A stretch of DNA of 64,000 nucleotides from Mycolicibacterium hodleri (GTDB lineage Bacteria; Actinomycetota; Actinomycetes; Mycobacteriales; Mycobacteriaceae), in assembly GCF_025822245.1 (NCBI RefSeq), contig NZ_JACKTL010000065.1, positions 49,018-113,017 of the forward strand, given 5' to 3'. Shown here piece by piece: positions 14,814-23,808 of this stretch. A program made the position numbers and the translations under genes. Each line of letters begins with the position of its first letter. Positions within the stretch are counted from its first letter, which is position 1. Under the pieces are notes generated by a model. That model was not told where the DNA came from, ran no database searches, and saw only the letters and a program-made list of their open reading frames with translations.

Positions 14814-17710
14814 GCCAGCACGCCGAGCAGAGCACGGACGAGAGGTCACGTCCCGCGCGGCTGATCTGGACGCTGGCGCTGCCAATCCTGTTGCTGTGGA
14901 TCGCGATAGCGGTGTTGAGCAACGTCATCTCGCCCCAGCTCGAGACGGTTGGGGAAGAGCGGTCCGTGGCGATGAACGCGCCGGATTCGCCGTCGATCAT
15001 GGCCATGCGGCACATCGGGCAGAAGTTCGAGGAGTTCGACTCCGACAGCGCGGCCATGGTGGTCCTCGAGGGCCAGGAGAAGCTCGGCCAGAACGCGCAC
15101 GACTACTACGACGTCCTGGTCAAGAAACTCAACGCCGACACCACCCACGTCGAGCACGTCCAGGACTTCTGGGGGGACCCCCTGACCGCGGGCGGTGCCC
15201 AGAGCAAGGACGGCAAGGCGGCGCTGGTCCAGGTGTACCTGCGTGGCAACCAGGGCGAGGCACTGTCCAACGAGTCGGTCGACAGCATCCGCAAGATCGT
15301 GGCCGACACTCCGGCCCCACCCGGGGTCAAGGCCTACGTCACGGGCGCTGCACCGCTGATCACCGACAACTTCGAGGTCGGCAACGCTGGCACCCACCAG
15401 GTCACCGCGATCACGTTCGCCGTCATCGCCGTGATGCTGCTGATCGTGTACCGATCGCTGGTCACCATGCTGATCATGCTCGTCGTCGTGATGGTCGAGT
15501 TGATGGCCGCCCGCGGCGTCGTCGCGACGCTGGGCCACGAAGGCATCATCGGCCTGTCGACCTACGCGACCAACCTGTTGACCCTGATGGCGATCGCCGC
15601 GGGTACCGACTACGTCATCTTCCTCGTCGGTCGATATCAGGAGGCCCGAAACCGGGGACTGGAGCGCGCCGACGCGTACTACGACATGTTCCGGGGGACG
15701 GTGCACGTCATCGTCGGCTCCGGACTGACCATCGTCGGGGCCGTGGCCTGCCTGTACTTCACCCGGCTGCCGTACTTCCAGACCCTCGGCGTGCCCGCCG
15801 CGCTCGGCGTGCTGGTGACGCTGATGGCGGCACTGACGCTCGGTCCCGCCGTCATCGTGCTCGTCTCCCGGTTCGGACTGCTGGAGCCCAAGCGCAAGGT
15901 GCGGACCTCCGGATGGCGCCGCGTCGGCACCTCGATCGTCCGGTGGCCCGGACCCATCCTGGTCGTGTCACTCGCCATCGCCGCGATCGGCGTGTTGGCG
16001 CTGCCGGGCGCCAAGATCAGCTACGACGGCCGGCCGTACCTTCCCGACACCGCACCGGCCAACGTGGGGTACGCCGCGGCCGAGCGGCACTTCTCCGAGG
16101 CGCGGTTGAACCCCGAACTGCTGATGATCGAGGCCGATCACGACATGCGCAACCCGTCGGACATGTTGATCCTGGAGCGCGTCGCGAAGGCCGTGCTGCA
16201 CACCCCGGGCATCGCCCTCGTGCAGTCCATCACCCGTCCGCTCGGTACGCCGATCACCCACAGTTCCATACCGTTTCAGATCAGTGCCCAGAGCGCCGGG
16301 CAGATCATGAACCTGAGCTACCAGCAGGCCCGGGCGCAGGACATCCTCAAGCAGGTGGACCAGACGAGCAAGTCCATCGCGGTCCTGCAACAACAGCTCG
16401 AACTGCAGAAGCAGAGTGCCGCCGCCACCAACGAGCAGGTGCAGGCCTTCCACGACACCGTGGGGACCATCAACGAGGTGCGGGACAACCTCGCCAACTT
16501 CGACGACTTCTTCCGCCCGCTGCGCAACTACTTCTATTGGGAGCCACACTGCTTCGACATTCCGTCGTGTGCGGCGCTGCGGTCGGTGTTCGACTCGCTG
16601 GACGGCATCTCCGCGCTGAGTGACCAGTTCGCGAAGGTCACCGCCAGCCTGGACAAGCTCAACGCCCTGCAGCCGCAACTGGTGGCGCTGATCCCGCCCC
16701 AGATCGACATTCAGGTTGCCAATCGCGATCTGCTGCAGTCGAACTACGCCACCACCGGCGGCACCAACACCCAGAGCCAGGAGGCGTTGAAGAACGCGAC
16801 CGCGTTGGGCAAGGCGTTCGACGACGCCAAGAACGACGACTCGTTCTACCTGCCGCCCGAGGCCTTCGACAACGCGGACTTCAAGCGTGGTCTCAAACTG
16901 TTCATGTCACCCGACGGCAAGGCCGCCAGGATGACCATCACGCACGAAGGCACTCCCGCCACCCCCGAGGGCATCTCGCACATCGACGCCCTGCGGAACT
17001 CCGCGTTCGACGCGATCAAGGCGACACCGCTGTCGGATGCCAAGATCTACGTCGCCGGCACCGCGTCGACGTACAAGGACATCCAGGAGGGGTCGACGTA
17101 CGACCTGCTGATCGTCGCGATCGCGGCGATCGCCCTGATCCTGCTCATCATGGTGTTCATCACCCGCAGCATGGTCGCCGCGGTGGTGATCGTCGGCACC
17201 GTCGTGCTGTCGCTCGGGGCCTCGCTGGGCCTAGCGGTCCTGGTGTGGCAGTACATCTTCGGCATCGAGCTGTATTGGATCGTGCCCGCCCTGGCGATCA
17301 TCCTGCTGCTGGCGGTGGGCGCCGACTACAACCTGCTGCTGATATCCAGGTTCAAGGAGGAGATCGGGGCCGGCCTGAACACGGGCATCATCCGGGCGAT
17401 GGCGGGCACCGGCGGTGTCGTCACCGCCGCCGGCATGGTGTTCGCCGGCACCATGGCGTCCTTCGCCTTCAGCGACCTGGTCGTGCTCGGCCAGATCGGC
17501 ACCACGATCGCCCTGGGCCTGTTGTTCGACACGCTGATCGTCCGGTCGTTCATGACGCCGTCGATCGCCGCGATGCTCGGCCGCTGGTTCTGGTGGCCGC
17601 TGAACGTGCGGACCCGTCCCGCCAGTCAGATGTTGCAGCCGTTCGGATCCCGGATATCGGTGCGCAAGCTGCTCGGACCCGAGACCAAGGATTCCGGCTC
17701 ACGCGTGTAG
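14810..17710 (+). CDS. MmpL-family RND transporter
   Basis: 966 residues with the 12-TM MmpL plan. TM1 is near residues 20-42. The first external domain occupies about 45-190, TM2-6 follow, a second external domain with long helices (about 420-750) comes next, then TM7-12. The proton-relay motifs are AAGTDYVIFL in TM4 and VGADYNLLL in TM10. A coiled stretch in the second domain (around VLQQQLELQKQ) is typical of MmpL4/5-type hairpins. It probably exports siderophores, lipids or drugs. The ATG overlaps the mmpS stop. The partner MmpS is broken, so function may be impaired. Confidence 0.9.
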   Translation: MSQHAEQSTDERSRPARLIWTLALPILLLWIAIAVLSNVISPQLETVGEERSVAMNAPDSPSIMAMRHIGQKFEEFDSDSAAMVVLEGQEKLGQNAHDYYDVLVKKLNADTTHVEHVQDFWGDPLTAGGAQSKDGKAALVQVYLRGNQGEALSNESVDSIRKIVADTPAPPGVKAYVTGAAPLITDNFEVGNAGTHQVTAITFAVIAVMLLIVYRSLVTMLIMLVVVMVELMAARGVVATLGHEGIIGLSTYATNLLTLMAIAAGTDYVIFLVGRYQEARNRGLERADAYYDMFRGTVHVIVGSGLTIVGAVACLYFTRLPYFQTLGVPAALGVLVTLMAALTLGPAVIVLVSRFGLLEPKRKVRTSGWRRVGTSIVRWPGPILVVSLAIAAIGVLALPGAKISYDGRPYLPDTAPANVGYAAAERHFSEARLNPELLMIEADHDMRNPSDMLILERVAKAVLHTPGIALVQSITRPLGTPITHSSIPFQISAQSAGQIMNLSYQQARAQDILKQVDQTSKSIAVLQQQLELQKQSAAATNEQVQAFHDTVGTINEVRDNLANFDDFFRPLRNYFYWEPHCFDIPSCAALRSVFDSLDGISALSDQFAKVTASLDKLNALQPQLVALIPPQIDIQVANRDLLQSNYATTGGTNTQSQEALKNATALGKAFDDAKNDDSFYLPPEAFDNADFKRGLKLFMSPDGKAARMTITHEGTPATPEGISHIDALRNSAFDAIKATPLSDAKIYVAGTASTYKDIQEGSTYDLLIVAIAAIALILLIMVFITRSMVAAVVIVGTVVLSLGASLGLAVLVWQYIFGIELYWIVPALAIILLLAVGADYNLLLISRFKEEIGAGLNTGIIRAMAGTGGVVTAAGMVFAGTMASFAFSDLVVLGQIGTTIALGLLFDTLIVRSFMTPSIAAMLGRWFWWPLNVRTRPASQMLQPFGSRISVRKLLGPETKDSGSRV

Positions 17711-18274
17711 GTGCAGCCGCTCGCCGTGCGGGCCGAAGATGGCCACCGCTTCGACGGGTCCGTCGACGGTGCCGAACCAATGCGGCGTCCACGTCGAGAA
17801 TTCCACGGCCTCACCGGGTTTGATGATGAAGTCGCGCTCGCCGAGGATCAACCGCAGACGACCGGACAGCACGTACATCCAGTCCTGGCCGTCGTGCACC
17901 GGAAACTCGCCGGGTGGGGTGCGGCGACGGGCGCTGACGCGAATCTTGAAGGCGTGCAGGCCGGCCGCCGGACCGCTGTGGGTCAGCGGCCAATAGGTCA
18001 CCCCGTCGTGGGTTTGGGAGGCGCCCTTCACGCGAGGGTCGTCCGCCACCGGTGCCCGCAAGAGGTCGTCGGTGCTCACCGACAGCGCAGCAGCCAGGCG
18101 CGGCAGGTGGTCGAGCGCCAACCTGCGCTTGCCCGACTCCAGCCGGCTCAACGTCGAGACGTCGATGTCGGCCCTGGTGGCGACCTCCTCCAGCGTGAGG
18201 CCGCGCTGGGTGCGCAGGTCGCGCAGCCGTCGCCTGACTCGAAGGTCCACGTCGTCGGTGCTCTTTGCCTGCAT
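17699..18274 (-). CDS. XRE-family regulator with C-terminal cupin sensor
   Basis: 191 residues. The HTH spans about 10-65 (LRTQRGLTLEEVATRADIDV, then STLSRLESGKR). The cupin barrel spans about 110-190, with HDGQDWMYVLSGRLRL and the closing strand region FSTWTPHWFG. Cupin His/Glu positions suggest a small ligand or metal. It diverges from the CPFC oxidoreductase gene only 46 bp away, and probably regulates that gene and the methyltransferase. ATG 18274 is the first family-like Met; a long open frame continues upstream but is antisense to the oxidoreductase. Its 3' end overlaps mmpL by 12 bp. Confidence 0.88.
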   Translation of the reverse strand: MQAKSTDDVDLRVRRRLRDLRTQRGLTLEEVATRADIDVSTLSRLESGKRRLALDHLPRLAAALSVSTDDLLRAPVADDPRVKGASQTHDGVTYWPLTHSGPAAGLHAFKIRVSARRRTPPGEFPVHDGQDWMYVLSGRLRLILGERDFIIKPGEAVEFSTWTPHWFGTVDGPVEAVAIFGPHGERLHLHA

Positions 18275-18320
18275 GGCAAATGATGTTGGCAGAACCGTCG
18301 TCGGTCGGCAAGGTGGTGTC

Positions 18321-19268
18321 ATGGACTCCACGGAATGGGATTGCGTCGTCGTCGGCGGCGGCGCGGCGGGCTTGAGTGCGGCACTCGTGCTGGGCCGGGC
18401 CCGGCGTCGCACACTGGTGGTCGACGCGGGACGCCAAAGCAATCTGCCCGCACACGGCATCGGCGGTCTTCTCGGCCACGACGGACGACCCCCGGCCGAG
18501 TTGTACGCAGCCGGGCGTGCCGAACTCGGGAAGTACCCCAGCGTCGAGGTGCGGCCCGGTGAGGTCACCACCGCGACGACGGAGAGCGCCGGGTTCACGT
18601 TGGGTCTCGCGGACGGGACCCAGATGCGCACCCGACGCGTGCTGCTGGCCACGGGCATGGACTACGTGGCGCCCCCGATCCCCGGGCTGGCCGACCTGTG
18701 GGGACGGTCGGCCTTCCACTGCCCGTTCTGTCACGGCTGGGAGGCCCGCGACCAACCGCTCGCCGTGCTGGCCAACGGCGACCGCGCCCTGCACATGGCG
18801 CTGATGCTCCGCGGGTGGACCGACGACGTCGTGGTGCTCACCAACGGCCCGGGGGGATTCACCGCCGACGTTCCGACCGACGAGCGCAAGATCGCCCGAT
18901 TCGTCTCCGAGGCAGGCGAACTGGTCGCCGTGGAGTTCGCCGACGGCGACCGGCTGGCCCGCCGCGGCGTCCTGGTGGCGGCGACCCTGCGCCAGCGCTC
19001 CGGCCTCGCCGCCCAACTCGGAGTCGCCGTGGCCCCGCCGGGACCCGTCGCCGAGGACGCCGTCGTCGTCGACGCGTTCCATCGCACGTCGGTGCCGGGG
19101 GTGTTCGCCGCCGGGGACCTCAGCGCGTCGATGCCCCAGGTGGCCGCAGCGATCTCGGCGGGATCGCTGAGCGCGGCGGCCGTCGTCCAAAGTCTGCTGG
19201 CCGACGACGTCGGCCTACCCGTGCCACCCTGGCCCAACCAGAAGGAGAACGCCGATGTCAGCTCGTGA
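18321..19268 (+). CDS. Thioredoxin reductase-like FAD/NAD(P) oxidoreductase with CPFC motif
   Basis: 315 residues. The FAD motif is VVVGGGAAGLSAALVLGRA near the N-terminus. The ATG motif region reads VLLATGMDY. The redox pair is HCPFCHGWE (Cys134, Cys137). The closing FAD motif is GVFAAGDLS. The CPFC pair is placed as in thioredoxin reductase-like flavoproteins, but the second Rossmann domain lacks a clear GGGNSA/GxGxxA NADPH motif (it reads VLANGDRALHMAL), so its electron source is uncertain. It overlaps the methyltransferase gene by 14 bp, forming a two-gene operon divergent from the XRE-cupin regulator. Confidence 0.87.
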   Translation: MDSTEWDCVVVGGGAAGLSAALVLGRARRRTLVVDAGRQSNLPAHGIGGLLGHDGRPPAELYAAGRAELGKYPSVEVRPGEVTTATTESAGFTLGLADGTQMRTRRVLLATGMDYVAPPIPGLADLWGRSAFHCPFCHGWEARDQPLAVLANGDRALHMALMLRGWTDDVVVLTNGPGGFTADVPTDERKIARFVSEAGELVAVEFADGDRLARRGVLVAATLRQRSGLAAQLGVAVAPPGPVAEDAVVVDAFHRTSVPGVFAAGDLSASMPQVAAAISAGSLSAAAVVQSLLADDVGLPVPPWPNQKENADVSS

Positions 19269-19890
19269 CGACCAGACCGCCCAGGATTACTGGGAAGCGC
19301 ATTACGCAGAGCGCGAACGCGTTTGGAGCGGACGGGTCAACGCCCAGCTGCCCGGCATCTTGGCGGGCGTGGTCCCCGGCACGGCGCTCGACCTTGGCTG
19401 CGGCGAGGGCGGCGACGCCGTGTGGTTGGCCGAGAACGGGTGGCGAGTGACGGCGGTCGACGTCTCCGCGACCGCGATCGGGCGCGCCGAGGCCGCCGCC
19501 GAGGCCCGCGGGGTTCGCGACCGCGTCACCTTCGAACGCCACGACCTGTCGGACAGCTTTCCCGACGGCACCTTCGACCTAATCTCCGCGCAGTTCCTGC
19601 ACTCGACGGTACGGCTGGAGCGGCCCCACATCCTGCGCAACGCCGCGAACGCCGTGGCTCCCGGGGGCCGGCTGGTGGTCGTCGACCATGCCGCACCGCC
19701 GCCGTTCTCGAAGAAGGTTCCGCACGACCACCCGTTCCCCGCTCCCGAGGAGGTGCTGGCCGAACTGAACCTGCCCGCCGACCAGTGGGAGAGGGCGCGC
19801 GTCGAAGTCGTCGAACGCGACGGGACCGACCCCGACGGTCAGCCGTTCACGTGGCGGGACAACGTGATGGTGCTGCGGCGCCGGGCTTGA
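19255..19890 (+). CDS. Class I SAM-dependent methyltransferase
   Basis: 211 residues. Motif I is ALDLGCGEGGDAVWLAE (about 44-60), followed by VTAVDVSATAIGRAE for SAM ribose binding and FDLISAQFLHST as motif IV. The opening YWEAHYAERERVWSGR resembles small-molecule (thiopurine/tellurite-type) methyltransferases. The substrate is unknown. AAGGAGAA precedes ATG 19255. It is co-transcribed with the CPFC flavoprotein; together with the XRE-cupin regulator they look like a small redox and methylation detoxification module (inference). Confidence 0.85.
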   Translation: MSARDDQTAQDYWEAHYAERERVWSGRVNAQLPGILAGVVPGTALDLGCGEGGDAVWLAENGWRVTAVDVSATAIGRAEAAAEARGVRDRVTFERHDLSDSFPDGTFDLISAQFLHSTVRLERPHILRNAANAVAPGGRLVVVDHAAPPPFSKKVPHDHPFPAPEEVLAELNLPADQWERARVEVVERDGTDPDGQPFTWRDNVMVLRRRA

Positions 19891-19896
19891 CCGCCC

Positions 19897-19964
19897 ACTC
19901 TGCGGTGTCTGCGGAGAAGTGCGAGAAGCGGTCACCGTCACCGCAGAGTCGGGGCGGTGACCGC
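19897..19964 (+). terminator. Two overlapping hairpins between the methyltransferase gene and rnpB
   Basis: Hairpin A pairs ACTCTGCGGTG (19897-19907) with its complement at 19939-19949. Hairpin B pairs GCGGTCACCG (19928-19937) with 19955-19964. Arm 2 of A lies in the loop of B, so only one can form at a time. Both follow the methyltransferase stop (19890) and precede rnpB. They may terminate the operon; no U-tract is present. Confidence 0.4.
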
Positions 19965-19983
19965 GATGGGCCGCGTCCCGGAG

Positions 19984-19989
19984 TACGGT
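19984..19989 (+). promoter_or_regulatory. TACGGT -10 box for rnpB
   Basis: TACGGT fits TANNNT. Its downstream edge is 8 bases before 19998, the first base of the rnpB P1 stem, so the predicted transcription start coincides with the RNA's 5' end. Confidence 0.5.
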
Positions 19990-19994
19990 GAGCA

Positions 19995-20394
<400 letters not shown>

Positions 20395-20402
20395 ACCGCC
20401 CG

Positions 20403-21911
20403 TCACTTGGCGGAGCGGACTGCCTTCTTCAGCGCCTTCAGCGCACCGTCCAACTGCTCCTCCGCGCGTTGGGCGACCTCGGACTCCAGCTGGTAGAGCA
20501 CGCCGTAGGTGAAGGTGTCCTCACCGGCCTCGTGCGCCGCGATCGCCTCCTGGGAGAGGTGGATCCGGCTGACCACGCTGTCCTGATGATCGCCGAGCAA
20601 GGTCTGAATCGTCTTGGCTGCGGAGGCGGCCTTCTCGTTGCTCAACGCCGACGCCGTGTAGCGAAGCTGCTTGGCGCGCTTGCGAATCTTGTGCAGCGCC
20701 TCGTCGGCGTGCTCGGGGGAGACGGTCTCGTCGGCGGCCGCGGCGGCGGCCTTCTTCGCGGCCTTGCGTACTCCCTTGTAGGCGGCGTCGACGGTCAACG
20801 GCTCTGGCTCGGCACCCGGCTCGGCCTGCGGCAGCTCGGTCGCCATCAGCGCGTCCAGCCCGTCGAGCAGCCGGAAGTAACGCTCGGACCTCATCGCCAC
20901 CAGTGAGCGCTTCCACCCCGCGTGGTAGCGCCGCTTGGCGCCCTCGACCAAGCGCTCGCGGACGGGTCCGCGGATCAAGTCGGCGGGCAGTTCCGCCAGC
21001 ACGGTCTCGTACTTCTCCGCGAGCACCTCGGCGTCACGCGCCACCCCGAGGATTCCGGCCAGCTCCTTGAGCTCCTCGAGCAGCCAGGAATCGTCGGCGA
21101 TGCCGAACGACTCCTCCGAGCCGCGCAGCAGGCTGCGGATCTTGCGCGTGATCACCCTCATCTGGTGCACGGAGTCCCAGGCGTCGACCCGGACGGCCCT
21201 GTCCCACACCAGGAGTTGCTCGACCTGCTCCCCGACGGCACGGTGCACCGGGTCGTCCGCGCGCGGTGCCGCCGCGGCCGCGGGAGTTCTCAGCACCTTC
21301 GCCAGCTTCGAGCCGTGCCCGGCGGGCTCGGCACCCGCGTCGAACAGTCGGTTGGCCAATCGGTCGAGCAACGCCGCGTCGCCGGCGCCCTCGGCGAGCT
21401 CGAGTTCCCACTCCCGCCACTCTTGGGGCTCCTCGTCGCCCTCCGCCGACGCCCGGACGGCGTCGTCGCAGAACTCGGCGAGCGCCTGACCGTCCGCCCC
21501 GTACAACAGGTCGACGGTGCGGGTGGTGGCGATGTGCGCCACCGGGCGGAGCGGACGGTCCCGCACGATGGCGAGCACGACGTCGCGCAACTCGTCGGGG
21601 ACCGTGTCGTCCGGAGCACCCGAGTCGTCGAGCGGGGTGCGCACCTCGGTCCTGGCGTCGGCGCCGGCGGGAAGCTTGAGGTGCCAGCCCGCGTCGGGCC
21701 CACCGGTGCGGCGCCGCAACGTGATCCGATGCCGGGCGAGATCCTGATCCGGCGTGTCGAAGTAGACGGCGTCGAGGTGCTGGACGGGGGAGCGTTCCAC
21801 CTTGGCCACCGAGTACAGCCCGCCGAAGGACGGGGACACGGTGTCGTCGGTGACCGCGAACTTGCGCTCGACCTCCGTGTGGCGCGACGGCTTGCGCTTT
21901 TGGGCTGGCAT
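20403..21911 (-). CDS. CYTH and CHAD domain-containing protein
   Basis: 502 residues. The N-terminal CYTH domain (about 10-200) has the ExExK signature in HTEVERKFAV and further acidic/basic pairs such as RHRITLRRRTGG and WHLKLPAG; these proteins bind triphosphates or polyphosphate with metal. The C-terminal CHAD domain (about 215-500) is helical and His/Lys/Arg rich (HQMRVITRKIRSLLRG, RKRAKQLRYTASAL), a known polyphosphate-binding fold. ATG 21911 is preceded by AAGGTGAAG; the frame upstream is not conserved-looking. From memory, the Rv2226 counterpart. It converges on rnpB. Confidence 0.9.
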   Translation of the reverse strand: MPAQKRKPSRHTEVERKFAVTDDTVSPSFGGLYSVAKVERSPVQHLDAVYFDTPDQDLARHRITLRRRTGGPDAGWHLKLPAGADARTEVRTPLDDSGAPDDTVPDELRDVVLAIVRDRPLRPVAHIATTRTVDLLYGADGQALAEFCDDAVRASAEGDEEPQEWREWELELAEGAGDAALLDRLANRLFDAGAEPAGHGSKLAKVLRTPAAAAAPRADDPVHRAVGEQVEQLLVWDRAVRVDAWDSVHQMRVITRKIRSLLRGSEESFGIADDSWLLEELKELAGILGVARDAEVLAEKYETVLAELPADLIRGPVRERLVEGAKRRYHAGWKRSLVAMRSERYFRLLDGLDALMATELPQAEPGAEPEPLTVDAAYKGVRKAAKKAAAAAADETVSPEHADEALHKIRKRAKQLRYTASALSNEKAASAAKTIQTLLGDHQDSVVSRIHLSQEAIAAHEAGEDTFTYGVLYQLESEVAQRAEEQLDGALKALKKAVRSAK

Positions 21912-22021
21912 CTTCACCTTCGGTTCGTGTTCCTGAATTTGGTGAACAGGTTGCCACATCAAGGTGAACGGACGGCGGCACGAGGCCCAGGCCCCGCCAA
22001 CGGGTGCGATAACGTCGGGCG

Positions 22022-22801
22022 GTGCCCGAATTCGAAACGCTGAGGTTCACCCGCTCCGGCCCCGTCGTCGGCATCGTCCTCGACCGGCCCGAGGCCGCGA
22101 ACGGGATGAACGACACGCTGACCCGGGAGCTCGCCGAGGCCGCGGCCCTGTGCGACGACGACGCCGTCAAGGTGGTCACCATCACCGGAGAGGGCAAGTT
22201 CTTCTGTGCGGGAGGCGATCTCAAGGCCGTGGCCGCGGCCGCCAGTCCGGGTACCTACGTCAACGGCATGGCCGAGGACCTGCATCGCGCGATGTCGACG
22301 TTCGCCAGGATGGACGCCGTGGTGATCACCGCGGTCAACGGCGTCGCGGCCGGCGCGGGCTTCCCGCTAGGGGTGTCCGGCGACCTGGTCCTGGCCGCGG
22401 AGTCGGCGTCGTTCACGATGGCCTACACGAAGGCCGGCCTCAGCCCGGACGGCGGTTCGTCGTATCTGCTTCCCCGCCTGATTGGCCTGCGCAAGACCCA
22501 GGAGCTGATGATCACCAACCGGGTGCTGACCGCCGCCGAGGCCGCGCAGTGGGGACTGGTCACCGCCGTCGTACCCGACGCCGAGCTGCCGGCCAGACTC
22601 GACGAGCTGGCCAACCGAACGGCGTCCGGGGCGCGGCGCTCCAACGCGGCGGTCAAGCAGCTGCTGCTGACGGCGTACGCGTCCAGCTTCGAAGACCAGG
22701 TGGCGACCGAGGCTCGGTTGATCTCCGAGTGCGCCGACTCCGCCGACGGCAAGGAGGGCGTCGCGGCGTTCCTCGGCAAGCGCAGGCCCGAGTTCGCCTG
22801 A
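22022..22801 (+). CDS. Enoyl-CoA hydratase/isomerase (crotonase) family protein
   Basis: 259 residues. The first oxyanion-hole loop is FFCAGGDLKAV (about 61-71), and the second is VAAGAGFPLGVSGD (about 107-120). The loop LSPDGGSS carries an Asp where isomerase-type crotonases do, while the usual hydratase Glu positions are not both present. Delta3-delta2 isomerase or PaaG-like activity is therefore more likely than classic hydration (inference). The GTG start is inferred. It is monocistronic and ends 10 bp from the convergent panB gene. Confidence 0.85.
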   Translation: MPEFETLRFTRSGPVVGIVLDRPEAANGMNDTLTRELAEAAALCDDDAVKVVTITGEGKFFCAGGDLKAVAAAASPGTYVNGMAEDLHRAMSTFARMDAVVITAVNGVAAGAGFPLGVSGDLVLAAESASFTMAYTKAGLSPDGGSSYLLPRLIGLRKTQELMITNRVLTAAEAAQWGLVTAVVPDAELPARLDELANRTASGARRSNAAVKQLLLTAYASSFEDQVATEARLISECADSADGKEGVAAFLGKRRPEFA

Positions 22802-22810
22802 CCGCGGTCC

Positions 22811-23653
22811 CTAGAAGGAGTGCTCCTCGGCCGGGAACGCACCCGTTGCCACGTCGGCCGCGTATTGCGTTGCCGCGCGCCGCAATTCACCGCCGACGTC
22901 GCCGAACCTCTTGACGAACTTGGCGGTCCGGCCCGCCGTCATCCCCGCCATGTCCTGCCAGACGAGGACCTGAGCGTCGCAGTTCGGTCCCGCGCCGATG
23001 CCGACCGTCGGGATGGTCAGCTTGCCGGTGATCTGCGTGGCCAACTCGGCGGGCACCATCTCCAGCACGACGGCGATCGCTCCGGCCTCGGCGACGGCGA
23101 TGGCGTCGTGGACGGTCTGCTCCGCGGCGTCGCCGCGGCCCTGCACGCGGAAGCCGCCGAGCCCGTTGACGCTCTGCGGGGTGAAGCCGATGTGGGCCAC
23201 CACGGGGATGCCGGCCTGCGTGAGCGTGGCGATCTGCTCGGCGACCCGCTCGCCGCCCTCCAGCTTCACCGCGGCGGCACCGGCTTCCTTCATGAAGCGC
23301 GTCGCGGTGGCCAATGCCTGCTGCGGCCCCGCCTCGTAGCTGCCGAACGGAAGGTCGGCCACCACCAGTGCGTGCGGGGCACCGCGCACCACGCCGCGCA
23401 CCAGGGGGATCAGCTCGTCGGCGGTGACCGGGACCGTGGTGTCGTAGCCGTAGACGACGTTGGCCGCCGAGTCGCCGACGAGGAGAACGGGAATCTCGGC
23501 GTCGTCGAAGACGCGTGCCGTGGAGTAGTCGTAGGCGGTCAGCATCGACCACTTGTGCCCCTCGGCCTTCCACTTCAGAAGGTGGTGGGTGCGGGTCTTG
23601 CTGCGGGGGGCTTGCACGTCGGTGGCGGCACCGTAAACCGTCTGCTCAGACAT
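22811..23653 (-). CDS. panB: 3-methyl-2-oxobutanoate hydroxymethyltransferase
   Basis: 280 residues, close to the 281 of M. tuberculosis PanB. It makes ketopantoate for pantothenate and CoA. Family motifs: LTAYDYSTARVFDDAEIPVL, VGDSAANVVYGYDTT (metal-binding Asp), VADLPFGSYE, AAAVKLEGG, HIGFTPQSVNGLGGF and LEMVP (catalytic Glu). Two adjacent ATGs occur; I chose 23653, which gives the better distance from GAGGACA, with 23656 equally possible. From memory, Rv2225. Confidence 0.94.
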   Translation of the reverse strand: MSEQTVYGAATDVQAPRSKTRTHHLLKWKAEGHKWSMLTAYDYSTARVFDDAEIPVLLVGDSAANVVYGYDTTVPVTADELIPLVRGVVRGAPHALVVADLPFGSYEAGPQQALATATRFMKEAGAAAVKLEGGERVAEQIATLTQAGIPVVAHIGFTPQSVNGLGGFRVQGRGDAAEQTVHDAIAVAEAGAIAVVLEMVPAELATQITGKLTIPTVGIGAGPNCDAQVLVWQDMAGMTAGRTAKFVKRFGDVGGELRRAATQYAADVATGAFPAEEHSF

Positions 23654-23808
23654 CATTGTCCTCAATTGGTCGATTCATTCCTCGAGGCCCATGTGGGTCC
23701 CCGGGTCATCTGACGTTCACAAGTCTGTCATCCCCGTAACCGAAGGTGAACCCTCGATCAAGTGCAGTTCCTCACACCTGGACTCGTAGCGGGCCTTACC
23801 ATCGCGAC

